A stretch of DNA of 64,000 nucleotides from Streptomyces collinus Tu 365 (lineage in GTDB: Bacteria; Actinomycetota; Actinomycetes; Streptomycetales; Streptomycetaceae): positions 2,046,001 to 2,110,000 of the forward strand of contig NC_021985.1 in the NCBI RefSeq assembly GCF_000444875.1, read 5' to 3'. This document shows, one piece after another, positions 15,385 through 22,911 of this stretch (positions are counted from its first letter, which is position 1; each line of letters begins with the position of its first letter). Both the position numbers and the translations under genes were made by a program. Under the pieces are notes generated by a model. The model searched no databases and was not told where the DNA came from. It saw only the letters and a program-made list of their open reading frames with translations.

Positions 15385-16746
15385 ATGACCGTTGTGAACC
15401 CCGCCGCCGCACGGCGTGAACGCATCCTCCAGGAGGCCGTACGGCAGGGACTGCTCGATCCGGAGCGGGCCCTGCTGGCCGCCTTCGTCGACCTGGACGG
15501 GGTCGAGGTCACGGTCGGGGACCTGCGGGACTCCTTCCCCGGTCCGCCTGAACTGCCGGGTGTGCTGCACACGTTCGCCGCCAAGGCGAACTGTCTGGTG
15601 CCCGTGCTCGCGGAGCTGGCCGGGCTCGGCATGGGCTGCGAGGTGGCGACCGCGGGCGAGCTGGCCCGGGCGCTGGCGGCCGGCTTCCCCGCCGAACGGA
15701 TCGTGTTCGACGCCCCGGCCAAGACCCGGGCGGAGCTGGAGCGGGCCCTGGCCCTCGGGGTGTCCGTCAACGCGGACAGCTTCCAGGAGCTGGAGCGGAT
15801 CGCGCAGACGCTGGCGCACCGCCCCTCGGCGTCACGGATCGGGGTGCGGCTGAACTGCCAGGTCGGCGGGGGTGCCATCGCCGCGATGAGCACGGCCACC
15901 AGCACGTCGAAGTTCGGTGTCCCGCTGGGCGACCCGGGCAACCGGGAACGGCTGCTGCGGGCGTTCGCCGAGCACCCCTGGCTGACCCGGGTGCACACGC
16001 ACACCGGGTCCCAGGGCTGCCCGCTCGACCTCATGGCCCGCGGGGTGGCGCAGGCGGTGGAGTTCGCCGACGAGGTCGTGGCGGCCTTCGGGCCGGGCCG
16101 GGTCGCGGGCATCGACATCGGCGGCGGGCTGCCCGTCAACTTCGCCGACGACGCGTTCACGCCCACGTTCGCGGAGTACGCCGGGCAGCTGCGCGCCCAC
16201 GCCCCCGGCCTGTTCTCCGGGCGGTACGAGGTGGTCACCGAGTTCGGCCGCTCCCTGCTCGCCAAGAACGGTTTCATGGCGGCGTACGTCGAGTACACCA
16301 AGACGGCCGGGGGCCGCCCGATCGCCGTCACCCACGCGGGCGTGCAGGTCGCCACCCGGACCGTGTTCGGGCCCGACGCGTGGCCGCTGCGGATCGAGGC
16401 GCACGCCGGCGACGGCACGGCCAGGACGGGCCGCGCGGTGCGCCAGGACGTCGCGGGCCCCGCGTGCTTCGCCGGCGACCTGCTGGCCCGTGACCGGGCG
16501 CTGCCCCTGCTGCACCCCGGCGACCTGGTCGTCGTGCCGGACACCGGCGCCTACTACTTCTCGACGCCGTTCCACTACAACAGCCTGCCCGAGCCGGCGG
16601 TGCACGGGGTCCGGGTGCTCGCGGACGGCCGGGTGGACTTCTCGCTCGTCCGGCCCGCGCAGGATCCGTGGCTGCTGTCGGAGCGCGACGGCGTGCGGGT
16701 GCGGCCGCGGGAGTCGGCGGGCGCCGCGGCCCGCGGCGTCGGCTGA
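15385..16746 (+). CDS. PLP-dependent decarboxylase, LysA/ODC fold
   Basis: This 453-residue fold-type III PLP enzyme has LHTFAAKANCLVPVLAEL, with the lysine that binds PLP near residue 70, then VHTHTGSQG, GIDIGGGLPVNF (phosphate-binding glycines) and TEFGRSLLA. The C-terminal catalytic block reads GPACFAGDLLARD where diaminopimelate decarboxylases have C-E-S-G/S-D. The cysteine and aspartate are kept but the glutamate is not. DTGAYYFSTPFHYNSLP near the end fits the family. It is therefore a decarboxylase or racemase-like relative, and probably not the lysine-pathway LysA. GGAAGG precedes the ATG. A small membrane protein follows after 10 bp. Confidence 0.85.
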   Translation: MTVVNPAAARRERILQEAVRQGLLDPERALLAAFVDLDGVEVTVGDLRDSFPGPPELPGVLHTFAAKANCLVPVLAELAGLGMGCEVATAGELARALAAGFPAERIVFDAPAKTRAELERALALGVSVNADSFQELERIAQTLAHRPSASRIGVRLNCQVGGGAIAAMSTATSTSKFGVPLGDPGNRERLLRAFAEHPWLTRVHTHTGSQGCPLDLMARGVAQAVEFADEVVAAFGPGRVAGIDIGGGLPVNFADDAFTPTFAEYAGQLRAHAPGLFSGRYEVVTEFGRSLLAKNGFMAAYVEYTKTAGGRPIAVTHAGVQVATRTVFGPDAWPLRIEAHAGDGTARTGRAVRQDVAGPACFAGDLLARDRALPLLHPGDLVVVPDTGAYYFSTPFHYNSLPEPAVHGVRVLADGRVDFSLVRPAQDPWLLSERDGVRVRPRESAGAAARGVG

Positions 16747-16756
16747 GGAGGCCGGG

Positions 16757-16966
16757 GTGCACCGGCCTCCCGACCGCACGCGGCCCGAACGGGACGGGCC
16801 GCTCCTCACCCAGCGGGCCGCCCTGGTGTTCCTGCTGGCGGCGCTGGCCGGCGTCGGCGCCGCCGTCCTGGCGGCGCTGGCGGGCAACGCCTGGCCGGTC
16901 GCGGTGAGCCTGGGCTGCGGCGCGGCCGTCACCGGGGTGATGTTCTTCAAGGAGATCATCGGCTAG
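16757..16966 (+). CDS. small two-helix membrane protein
   Basis: This 69-residue product starts at GTG with GAGGAGG five bases upstream; that site overlaps the stop of the decarboxylase. Two hydrophobic helices are visible (ALVFLLAALAGVGAAVLAAL and WPVAVSLGCGAAVTGVMFF), with a charged N-terminus (RPPDRTRPERDG). No function is known to me. Close linkage suggests co-expression with the upstream PLP enzyme. Confidence 0.7.
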   Translation: MHRPPDRTRPERDGPLLTQRAALVFLLAALAGVGAAVLAALAGNAWPVAVSLGCGAAVTGVMFFKEIIG

Positions 16967-16990
16967 CCGGGCGGCCGGACCGGACCGGCG

Positions 16991-17584
16991 CTACGGCCGC
17001 AGTGCTCGCAGCAGCAGGTCGGCCAGGTGGTCGGCCACCTGCTGCGGGGTGAGGGGGCCGTCGGGGCGGTACCAGGTCGACAGGTGGTGGACCGAGCCGA
17101 AGTGGTAGTCCACGACCAGGTCGGCCGGGGTCGCCGTGGAGAAGACGCCCTCGCGCTGGCCCTCCTCGATGAGCGCGCGGAAGCGTTCGTGGTAGCGCCG
17201 GCGCTCCGCGCGCACCTGCTTGTTCTTCTCCGGGCTGAGCTGGTGCATGGAGCGGAAGAAGATCATCGCGTCGTCGAGGTTCTCGATCGTCGTGACCACG
17301 ACGTCCGCCGCCGCCGCCCTGAGCCGCTTCTCGATCGGCTCGTCGGCGCCCGCGAAGGCGTCGAGCCGTTCCTGCTGGACGCGCAGCACGCGCGCGTACA
17401 CCTCGTGCAGCAGGTCGTCCTTGGAGCCGAAGTAGTGGTACAGCGCCCCCTTGGTGACGCCGGCCGCCTCCACGATCTCCTGCACCGAGGTGCGGTCGTA
17501 TCCCTGCTCGGCGAAGAGGCGGGTGGCGGCGTCCAGCAGCCGCTGCGGAACGGGGGTCCCGTCTCCGTCCGTCGTCCTGGGCAC
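16991..17584 (-). CDS. TetR-family regulator of the SDR/acyl-CoA ligase operon
   Basis: This 197-residue protein has a TetR DNA-binding domain: RLLDAATRLFAEQGYDRTSVQEI, then VEAAGVTKGALYHYFGSKDDLLHEVY. The C-terminal ligand domain is of the fatty-acid type (FFRSMHQLSPEKNKQVRAERRRYHERF). The GTG complementing 17582-17584 is favoured because a purine-rich stretch (GAAAGGCAGG) lies just before it, although the frame is open further upstream. It starts 26 bp after the ligase stop, so it is the last gene of the operon SDR, ligase, TetR. It likely autoregulates through the palindrome at 20102-20119 and may also bind the related copies at 10875 and 42627. Confidence 0.88.
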   Translation of the reverse strand: MPRTTDGDGTPVPQRLLDAATRLFAEQGYDRTSVQEIVEAAGVTKGALYHYFGSKDDLLHEVYARVLRVQQERLDAFAGADEPIEKRLRAAAADVVVTTIENLDDAMIFFRSMHQLSPEKNKQVRAERRRYHERFRALIEEGQREGVFSTATPADLVVDYHFGSVHHLSTWYRPDGPLTPQQVADHLADLLLRALRP

Positions 17585-17610
17585 TGCCGCCACCTGCCTT
17601 TCCGTCGTGT

Positions 17611-19290
17611 CTACTGACTGTCGTCGGCGCTGTCCCGCGCGCGGGAGCGCAGTTCCCGCCGGAGGATCTTCCCACTTGCCGTCTTCGGCAGGTCGGGCAG
17701 GATCTCCACCTGGCGGGGGTATTTGTAGGCGGCCAGTCTCTCCTTGCAGTACGCCGCCAGTTCGTCCGGGTCCGTGTCGCTGTCCGGGCGCAGGCTGATG
17801 TAGGCGCGTACGGTCTCCCCGCGGTAGCCGTCGGGGACACCGACCACGGCCGCCTCGCGTACCGCCGGATGGGTGTACAGGACGTCCTCGACCTCGCGGG
17901 GCCACACCTTGAAGCCGGACGCGTTGATCATGTCCTTCTTGCGGTCGACCACGTAGAGCCAGCCCTGCTCGTCCATGAACCCGATGTCACCGGTGCGCAG
18001 TTCGCCGTCCGGGAAGGTCTCGGCGGTGGCGTCGGGCCGCCGCCAGTAGCCGGGCACCACCTGGGGCCCGCGGACGACGATCTCGCCGGGTTCGCCGAGG
18101 GGCACCTCCTCGCCCCGGTCGTCCAGGACGCGCACCAGGGTGTCGGCGCCGGGCAGGCCGACCGACAGGGTCCCGGAGCCGGGGTCGACGGGCGCCTCGA
18201 GGCCGGGCGGGACGGAGGCGCAGGGCGCGGTGCACTCGGTGAGGCCGTAGCCGACCCGGATGTAGGGCCCGAAGCGCTCGCGGAACCGTTCCACCAGGGC
18301 CGGGGGCACGGGGGCGCCGCCCGAGGAGATGTTGACGAAGGAGGCGAAGTGCTCGCGGGTGGCGGCCGGGTGGGCGGCCAGCGCCATGAAGGCGGTGGAC
18401 GGCCCGACGGTGTAGTGCGGCCGGTGCTCGGCGAACGCCTCGAGGACGACGCCGGGCTCGAAGCGGTAGGTCAGCACCAGGGTGCCGACGCCGGCCAGGC
18501 AGGCGCCGAACTGGCACACCATGCCGGTGATGTGGAACAGGGGTGCGAGGGCGTAGTAGACGGGCGCGTCGGGCAGGCCGAGCCCGGTCCGCTGGCGCTC
18601 GGCGTTGTGCATGATGTTGGCGTGCGTGTTGGTGGCGCCCTTGGGGGTGCCGCTGGTGCCCGAGGTGTAGCTGATCAGGGCGATGTCACCGGGGCGCGGG
18701 TCGCGGTCCGCGGGCGCCTTGCCGCCCTGCCGGGCGACGGCCGCGAGGTCGTCGGTGTCGACGGGCCGGGGCAGCCGCTCGAAGGCGAGGACGCGCGCGT
18801 CGTCCCGGGTCTGGAAGTCGCGTTCGCACGCGGTGAGCACGGTCCGCACCGGCGATCCCGCCGCCGTGTCGCGCAGGTAGGACTCCCAGGCCCGGTCGGA
18901 GCAGACCAGCGCGGTCACCTCGGCGTCCCGCAGGACGTGGGCGACCTCGGCCGACTTGTACATGGGGTTGACCGGCACGACGGTCGCGCCCGCCTTCCAG
19001 GCGCCGAGCACGGCCAGCACGAAGTGCGGGGAGTTCTGCAGCAGGACGGCGACCCGGTCGCCGCGCCGCACACCGCGTTCGGCGAGGTGGGCGGCGAGCG
19101 AGTCGGTGAGCGCGTCCGTCTCGCGGTAGGAGAGGCGGGCGTCAAAGTAGGCGAGGAAGGCGCGGTCGGGGGCCTCGGCGACGGCGTCGCGCAGGGAGTG
19201 CACGAGGGAGTCGGCGGGGGTGACCGGGGCGCGCTGGACGTCGGTGAGCAGGGCCAGCCAGGGGCGGGCGGCGTAGGGGGAGGCGGTCAC
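17611..19290 (-). CDS. acyl-CoA synthetase (AMP-forming)
   Basis: This 559-residue ANL-superfamily ligase activates a carboxylic acid to an acyl-CoA. Motifs in order: A3 region ALISYTSGTSGTPKGA (about residue 187), HANIMHNAERQ, VGYGLTECTAP (A5), GEIVVRGPQVVPGYW, ELRTGDIGFMDEQGWLYVVDR with KKDMINASGF (A7-A8), and the catalytic lysine block LPKTASGKILRREL near the C-terminus. It starts with the GTG in a GTGA overlap with the SDR gene. It resembles medium/long-chain and cyclohexane-carboxylate-type ligases (FadD-like). The neighbouring SDR and TetR suggest a hydroxy- or branched-acid substrate. Confidence 0.92.
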   Translation of the reverse strand: MTASPYAARPWLALLTDVQRAPVTPADSLVHSLRDAVAEAPDRAFLAYFDARLSYRETDALTDSLAAHLAERGVRRGDRVAVLLQNSPHFVLAVLGAWKAGATVVPVNPMYKSAEVAHVLRDAEVTALVCSDRAWESYLRDTAAGSPVRTVLTACERDFQTRDDARVLAFERLPRPVDTDDLAAVARQGGKAPADRDPRPGDIALISYTSGTSGTPKGATNTHANIMHNAERQRTGLGLPDAPVYYALAPLFHITGMVCQFGACLAGVGTLVLTYRFEPGVVLEAFAEHRPHYTVGPSTAFMALAAHPAATREHFASFVNISSGGAPVPPALVERFRERFGPYIRVGYGLTECTAPCASVPPGLEAPVDPGSGTLSVGLPGADTLVRVLDDRGEEVPLGEPGEIVVRGPQVVPGYWRRPDATAETFPDGELRTGDIGFMDEQGWLYVVDRKKDMINASGFKVWPREVEDVLYTHPAVREAAVVGVPDGYRGETVRAYISLRPDSDTDPDELAAYCKERLAAYKYPRQVEILPDLPKTASGKILRRELRSRARDSADDSQ

Positions 19291-20060
19291 CGGTTGGCCT
19301 CCCACTTGCGCTGGAGGTGGTTCATGCCGGCCAGCCACCGGTCGGGATCGGCGGCCCGCGCCTGGTGGTACTCGGCGACCTCGGGGTGCGGCAGGATCAG
19401 GAAGCGGTCCTCCTCGATGCCCCGGAAGAGGGCTTCGGCCACGTCGTCCGGCTCGATCGCGGAGGGCCGGAGCACCAGGTCGCCGGCGCTGCCGGTGGCG
19501 GCCAGCATGTCGGTGCGCACGCCCTGGGGACAGATGGCGTGGACCCGTATCCCGCGGTGGCGGTAGGTGAGGGAGAGCCATTCGGCGAAGGCCAGCGCGC
19601 CGTGCTTGGTGACGGCGTAGGAGGGGGCGCCGATCATGGTGAGGAGCCCGGCGGCGGAGACGGTGGAGACGAACCGGCCGCTGCCGCGCTCCAGCCACCC
19701 GGGCAGCAGCGCGTGGGCGGCGCGGACGTGGGCCATCACGTTGACGTCCCAGGACAGGGCCCAGGCCCGCTCGTCGAGCGGCTCCCCGGCGCCCGCGTCC
19801 TCGAAGGCGACGCCCGCGTTGGCGCAGTAGACGTCCACGGTGCCGCCGAGCGCGTCACGGGCGTCGGCGACGATCGCGCAGGCGTCGCCGGGGACGGCGG
19901 TGCCGCCGATCTCCGCGGCGACGGCCTTGGCCTTCTCGGCGTCCAGGTCGTTCACGACGACACGGGCGCCCGCGGCGGCGAACCGGCGGGCCAGCGCGGC
20001 CCCGATCCCCCCGCCGGCTCCGGTGACCACCACTCCCGCATCCTGCACGGCTTCCACCAT
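19287..20060 (-). CDS. short-chain dehydrogenase/reductase
   Basis: This 257-residue classical SDR has the cofactor motif VVTGAGGGIGAALARRF (residues 11-27), an acidic NDLD after strand two suggesting NAD(H) preference, CANAGVAF for the NNAG position, STVSAAGLLTMIGAPSYAVTKHG with the Ser-Tyr-x3-Lys catalytic set, and HAICPQGVRTDML. It is the first gene of the operon with the ligase (GTGA overlap) and TetR. A palindromic operator candidate lies 42-59 bp upstream of its start. The likely role is oxidation of a hydroxyacyl group. Confidence 0.92.
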   Translation of the reverse strand: MVEAVQDAGVVVTGAGGGIGAALARRFAAAGARVVVNDLDAEKAKAVAAEIGGTAVPGDACAIVADARDALGGTVDVYCANAGVAFEDAGAGEPLDERAWALSWDVNVMAHVRAAHALLPGWLERGSGRFVSTVSAAGLLTMIGAPSYAVTKHGALAFAEWLSLTYRHRGIRVHAICPQGVRTDMLAATGSAGDLVLRPSAIEPDDVAEALFRGIEEDRFLILPHPEVAEYHQARAADPDRWLAGMNHLQRKWEANR

Positions 20061-20101
20061 CGGTCTCCTTCGGCACGGCGCGACTGGGCTCGGCGACGGC
20101 C

Positions 20102-20119
20102 AGACTAACCGGTCGGTAT
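20102..20119. promoter_or_regulatory. candidate TetR operator, copy B
   Basis: AGACTAACCGGTCGGTAT shares the centre and the right half (ACCGGTCGGTAT) with the inverse of copy A at 10875-10892. Its left half is degenerate. It sits in the divergent gap, 42 bp from the SDR start and 121 bp from the DUF1343 start. Palindromic symmetry is partial. Confidence 0.5.
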
Positions 20120-20240
20120 GTGTGAGGGAAGGGGAACTGTCCCAACCTCAAAGGGCACGGTGCCACCACGTTCCCCCGGCGGCGCCGCGCGAGCGCGACC
20201 CGGCAACGTCCCGCACCTTCCCCACGACGGAGGCAACCCC

Positions 20241-21506
20241 ATGCGCCTGTCCCGACGGAAACTCCTCGCCTCGGCCACGCTGGCGGCCTCGGCCTCGGCG
20301 GCGTCCGTTCCCGTCCTCTCCTCCCACCGCTCCGACCGCGCCACGCCCCGGCACCGCGCACCCCTGCGCACCGGGTTCGAGAGACTCGCGGCCGACGGGT
20401 ACGCCGCGCTCGACGGCCGGCGCGTCGGCGTCGTCACCAACCCCACCGGCGTCACCCGGGACGCCCGGCACATCGTCGACGTCATGCACGCGGACCCCCG
20501 GGTCCGGCTGACCGCCGTGTTCGGCCCGGAGCACGGCTTCCGCGGCACCGCGCAGGCGGGCGGCTCCGAGGGCCGCCACGACGACCCGGCGACCGGCCTG
20601 CCGGTCTACGACACGTACCTCAAGAGCGGCCGGCCGCTCGCCGACGTGTTCACCGCCTCCGGGGTCGACACGGTCGTCTTCGACATCCAGGACGTGGGCG
20701 CCCGCTTCTACACGTACATCTGGACGCTCTACGACTGCATGGAGGCGGCCGCGCTCGCGGGCAAGCGGTTCGTCGTGCTGGACCGCCCGAACCCGGTGAC
20801 CGGCCGGGCGGCCGAGGGGCCGGTGCTGCACAGGGAGTTCGCCACGTTCGTCGGCAGGCAGCCGATCGCACAGGCGCACGGCATGACGGTCGCCGAGCTG
20901 GCCCGGCTGTTCAACGGCGAGTTCCTGACCACGCCCGTCCCGCTGGAGACCGTGCGGATGACCGGCTGGCAACGCGACACGTTCTACGACGCCTCCGGCC
21001 TGCCCTGGGTGCCGCCGAGCCCGAACATGCCGACCCCGGACACCGCGCTGGTCTACTCGGGCACCTGCATGTTCGAGGGCACCAACCTCTCCGAGGGGCG
21101 CGGCACCACCCGGCCCTTCGAACTGCTCGGCGCCGAGGGCGTCGACGGGCGCTGGGCCGCCGCCGCGAACGAGCTGGGGCTGCCGGGCGTGCGGTTCCGG
21201 GAGGCGTACTTCGCGCCCACCTTCTCCAAGTTCCAGGGCAAGACCGTCGGCGGTGTGCAGATCCATGTGCACGACCGCGCCGCCTACGACCCCGTGCGCA
21301 CCGGGGTCGCGCTGCTGGTGACCGCCCGGAAGGTCTGGGACGGCTTCGCCTGGCGTGCGGACGACTGGATCGACAAGCTCACCGGTTCCGGCCGGGTGCG
21401 CACGATGATCGACGCGGGGGCCGGCGTGGACGAGGTGACCGGCGCCTGGCAGACGGAGCTGGCGGCGTTCCGCCGGGTCCGGGAGGGATACCTGCTCTAC
21501 AAGTGA
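20241..21506 (+). CDS. DUF1343/NamZ-like exported protein
   Basis: This 421-residue protein carries a Tat-type signal at the N-terminus (SRRKLLASATLAASASAASV). The mature part has the DUF1343 hallmarks: GRRVGVVTNPTGV, VFGPEHGFRG, YDTYLKSGRPL, VVFDIQDVGARFYTYIWTL, FVVLDRPNPV and YSGTCMFEGTNLSEGRGTT interrupted only by ordinary residues. The founding characterised member, NamZ of Bacillus subtilis, is an exo-beta-N-acetylmuramidase that releases MurNAc from peptidoglycan fragments. The same activity is likely but unproven here. GGAGG lies before the ATG at 20241. It is divergent from the SDR operon. Confidence 0.9.
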   Translation: MRLSRRKLLASATLAASASAASVPVLSSHRSDRATPRHRAPLRTGFERLAADGYAALDGRRVGVVTNPTGVTRDARHIVDVMHADPRVRLTAVFGPEHGFRGTAQAGGSEGRHDDPATGLPVYDTYLKSGRPLADVFTASGVDTVVFDIQDVGARFYTYIWTLYDCMEAAALAGKRFVVLDRPNPVTGRAAEGPVLHREFATFVGRQPIAQAHGMTVAELARLFNGEFLTTPVPLETVRMTGWQRDTFYDASGLPWVPPSPNMPTPDTALVYSGTCMFEGTNLSEGRGTTRPFELLGAEGVDGRWAAAANELGLPGVRFREAYFAPTFSKFQGKTVGGVQIHVHDRAAYDPVRTGVALLVTARKVWDGFAWRADDWIDKLTGSGRVRTMIDAGAGVDEVTGAWQTELAAFRRVREGYLLYK

Positions 21507-21588
21507 CCCGCGCGGTATGGCCAACTCTGCCCCGTCGCAGGACGATACGCGCACATCGCATCGTTTCGGGGGGACGAGGGAGCCTGGC

Positions 21589-22893
21589 ATGGCGGATCCG
21601 GGGATGAGCGTGACTCCCTACTGGGAGCTGACCTTCGACACCGACGGGGACGTGGACGGCCCCGAACGCGACCGGCTGCTGACGCAGGTCACGGACCACG
21701 GCGTCCGTGACCTGGTCGTCTTCGCGCACGGCTGGAACAACGACCGCTCGGGCGCCACGGCGCTGTACCGGGCGTTCTTCGCGCCGTTCCCGGGGCTCGC
21801 CCCCGAGGCGCGGATCGGGTACGTGGGGGTGATCTGGCCGTCGATGCGGTTCTGCGACGAGCCGATCCCCGACTTCCCCCGCTCGGTGGCGGCCGCCGCG
21901 GCGCAGGCGGTGCCCGGTCCCGCCCTGGACAAGGACACCCGGCGGGCCCTGCTGGACGTCTTTCCCGGCCGGGCCACCGTGCTCGACCAGCTGGCCCGGA
22001 TGCTGGACGAGCAGCCGGCGGGCGACGCGGGGCCGGCGGAGTTCGGGCGGCTGGTCCGGCTGCTGGCCGACTCCCCGCGGACGGCCGCCGTCGGCGACAC
22101 GACCGACGACGAGGGCGAGCCCCTGGTGTTCGGCGGGGACGCGGGCGCCGCCTGCGCCGAGTTCGCCGGGGCGCTGGCGGGCCTCGGCGCGCCGCGGGAG
22201 CCGGCCGGGTTCGCGCTGCCGAACCCGTGGGACGGCGCCAAGGAGCTGCTGCGGCAGGCGACGTACTACACGATGAAGAAGCGGGCCGGGACCGTGGGCG
22301 AGCGCGGGCTCGGGCCGTTCCTCGGCCGGCTGGCCGCCGCGGCCCCGGGGGTGCGGGTGCACCTGGTCGGGCACAGCTTCGGCGGGCGGCTGGTGTCGTT
22401 CGGCTTGCGCGGGCTGCCCGGCGGCGTGCGCACGGTGAAGTCCGTGACCCTGCTCCAAGGGGCCTTCTCGCACTACGCGTTCGCCGCCCGGCTGCCCGGC
22501 GCGGCGGACACGGCGGGCGCGCTGGCCGACCGGCACAAGCGGATCGACGGCCCCCTGGTGTGCTGCCACTCGCGCTTCGACGCGGCCCTGGGCACCTTCT
22601 ACCCGCTGGCTTCCCGGATGTCCGGCGACGACCGGTCGCTCGCCGGGTTCGACCTCGGCCGGGCGCTGGGCGCGCGGTGGGGTGCGATGGGCCACGACGG
22701 GGTCCAGGCGGTGCCGGGCACCGCCGTCCACGACCTCGCCGCGGCCCTGCGCGGGCCGCTGCCCGCGTCGGGCTGCGTGAACGTCGACGCGGCCGCGGTG
22801 GTGTGCCGCGGGGGCGGGCCGGCCGGGGCGCACAGCGACATCCTGCACCCGGAGCTGGCCCGACTGGTGCTGGCGGCGGGCCGCATCCGCTGA
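21589..22893 (+). CDS. alpha/beta hydrolase-fold protein
   Basis: This 434-residue protein has an alpha/beta hydrolase look. An early strand RDLVVFAHGWNND supplies the oxyanion region (HG). The nucleophile elbow is VHLVGHSFGGRLVSFG (GHSFG, around residue 260). The His/Asp of the triad are not obvious to me; GHDGVQAVPGTAVHD near the C-terminus is a candidate. No signal peptide is visible, so it is probably cytosolic. GAGGGAG lies six bases before the ATG at 21589. It is convergent with the penicillin acylase-family gene and follows the NamZ-like gene by 82 bp. Confidence 0.78.
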   Translation: MADPGMSVTPYWELTFDTDGDVDGPERDRLLTQVTDHGVRDLVVFAHGWNNDRSGATALYRAFFAPFPGLAPEARIGYVGVIWPSMRFCDEPIPDFPRSVAAAAAQAVPGPALDKDTRRALLDVFPGRATVLDQLARMLDEQPAGDAGPAEFGRLVRLLADSPRTAAVGDTTDDEGEPLVFGGDAGAACAEFAGALAGLGAPREPAGFALPNPWDGAKELLRQATYYTMKKRAGTVGERGLGPFLGRLAAAAPGVRVHLVGHSFGGRLVSFGLRGLPGGVRTVKSVTLLQGAFSHYAFAARLPGAADTAGALADRHKRIDGPLVCCHSRFDAALGTFYPLASRMSGDDRSLAGFDLGRALGARWGAMGHDGVQAVPGTAVHDLAAALRGPLPASGCVNVDAAAVVCRGGGPAGAHSDILHPELARLVLAAGRIR

Positions 22894-22911
22894 CCCGCCG
22901 CCCACGTCACC

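Noticed and set aside
13402..16746. A very long open frame of over 1,100 codons across the PucR regulator and the PLP decarboxylase region
   Set aside because: Its first part is in a different frame from the clear PucR protein and has low-complexity Arg/Gly/Ala content. The last 453 residues are the real PLP enzyme, with its own Shine-Dalgarno sequence and ATG.
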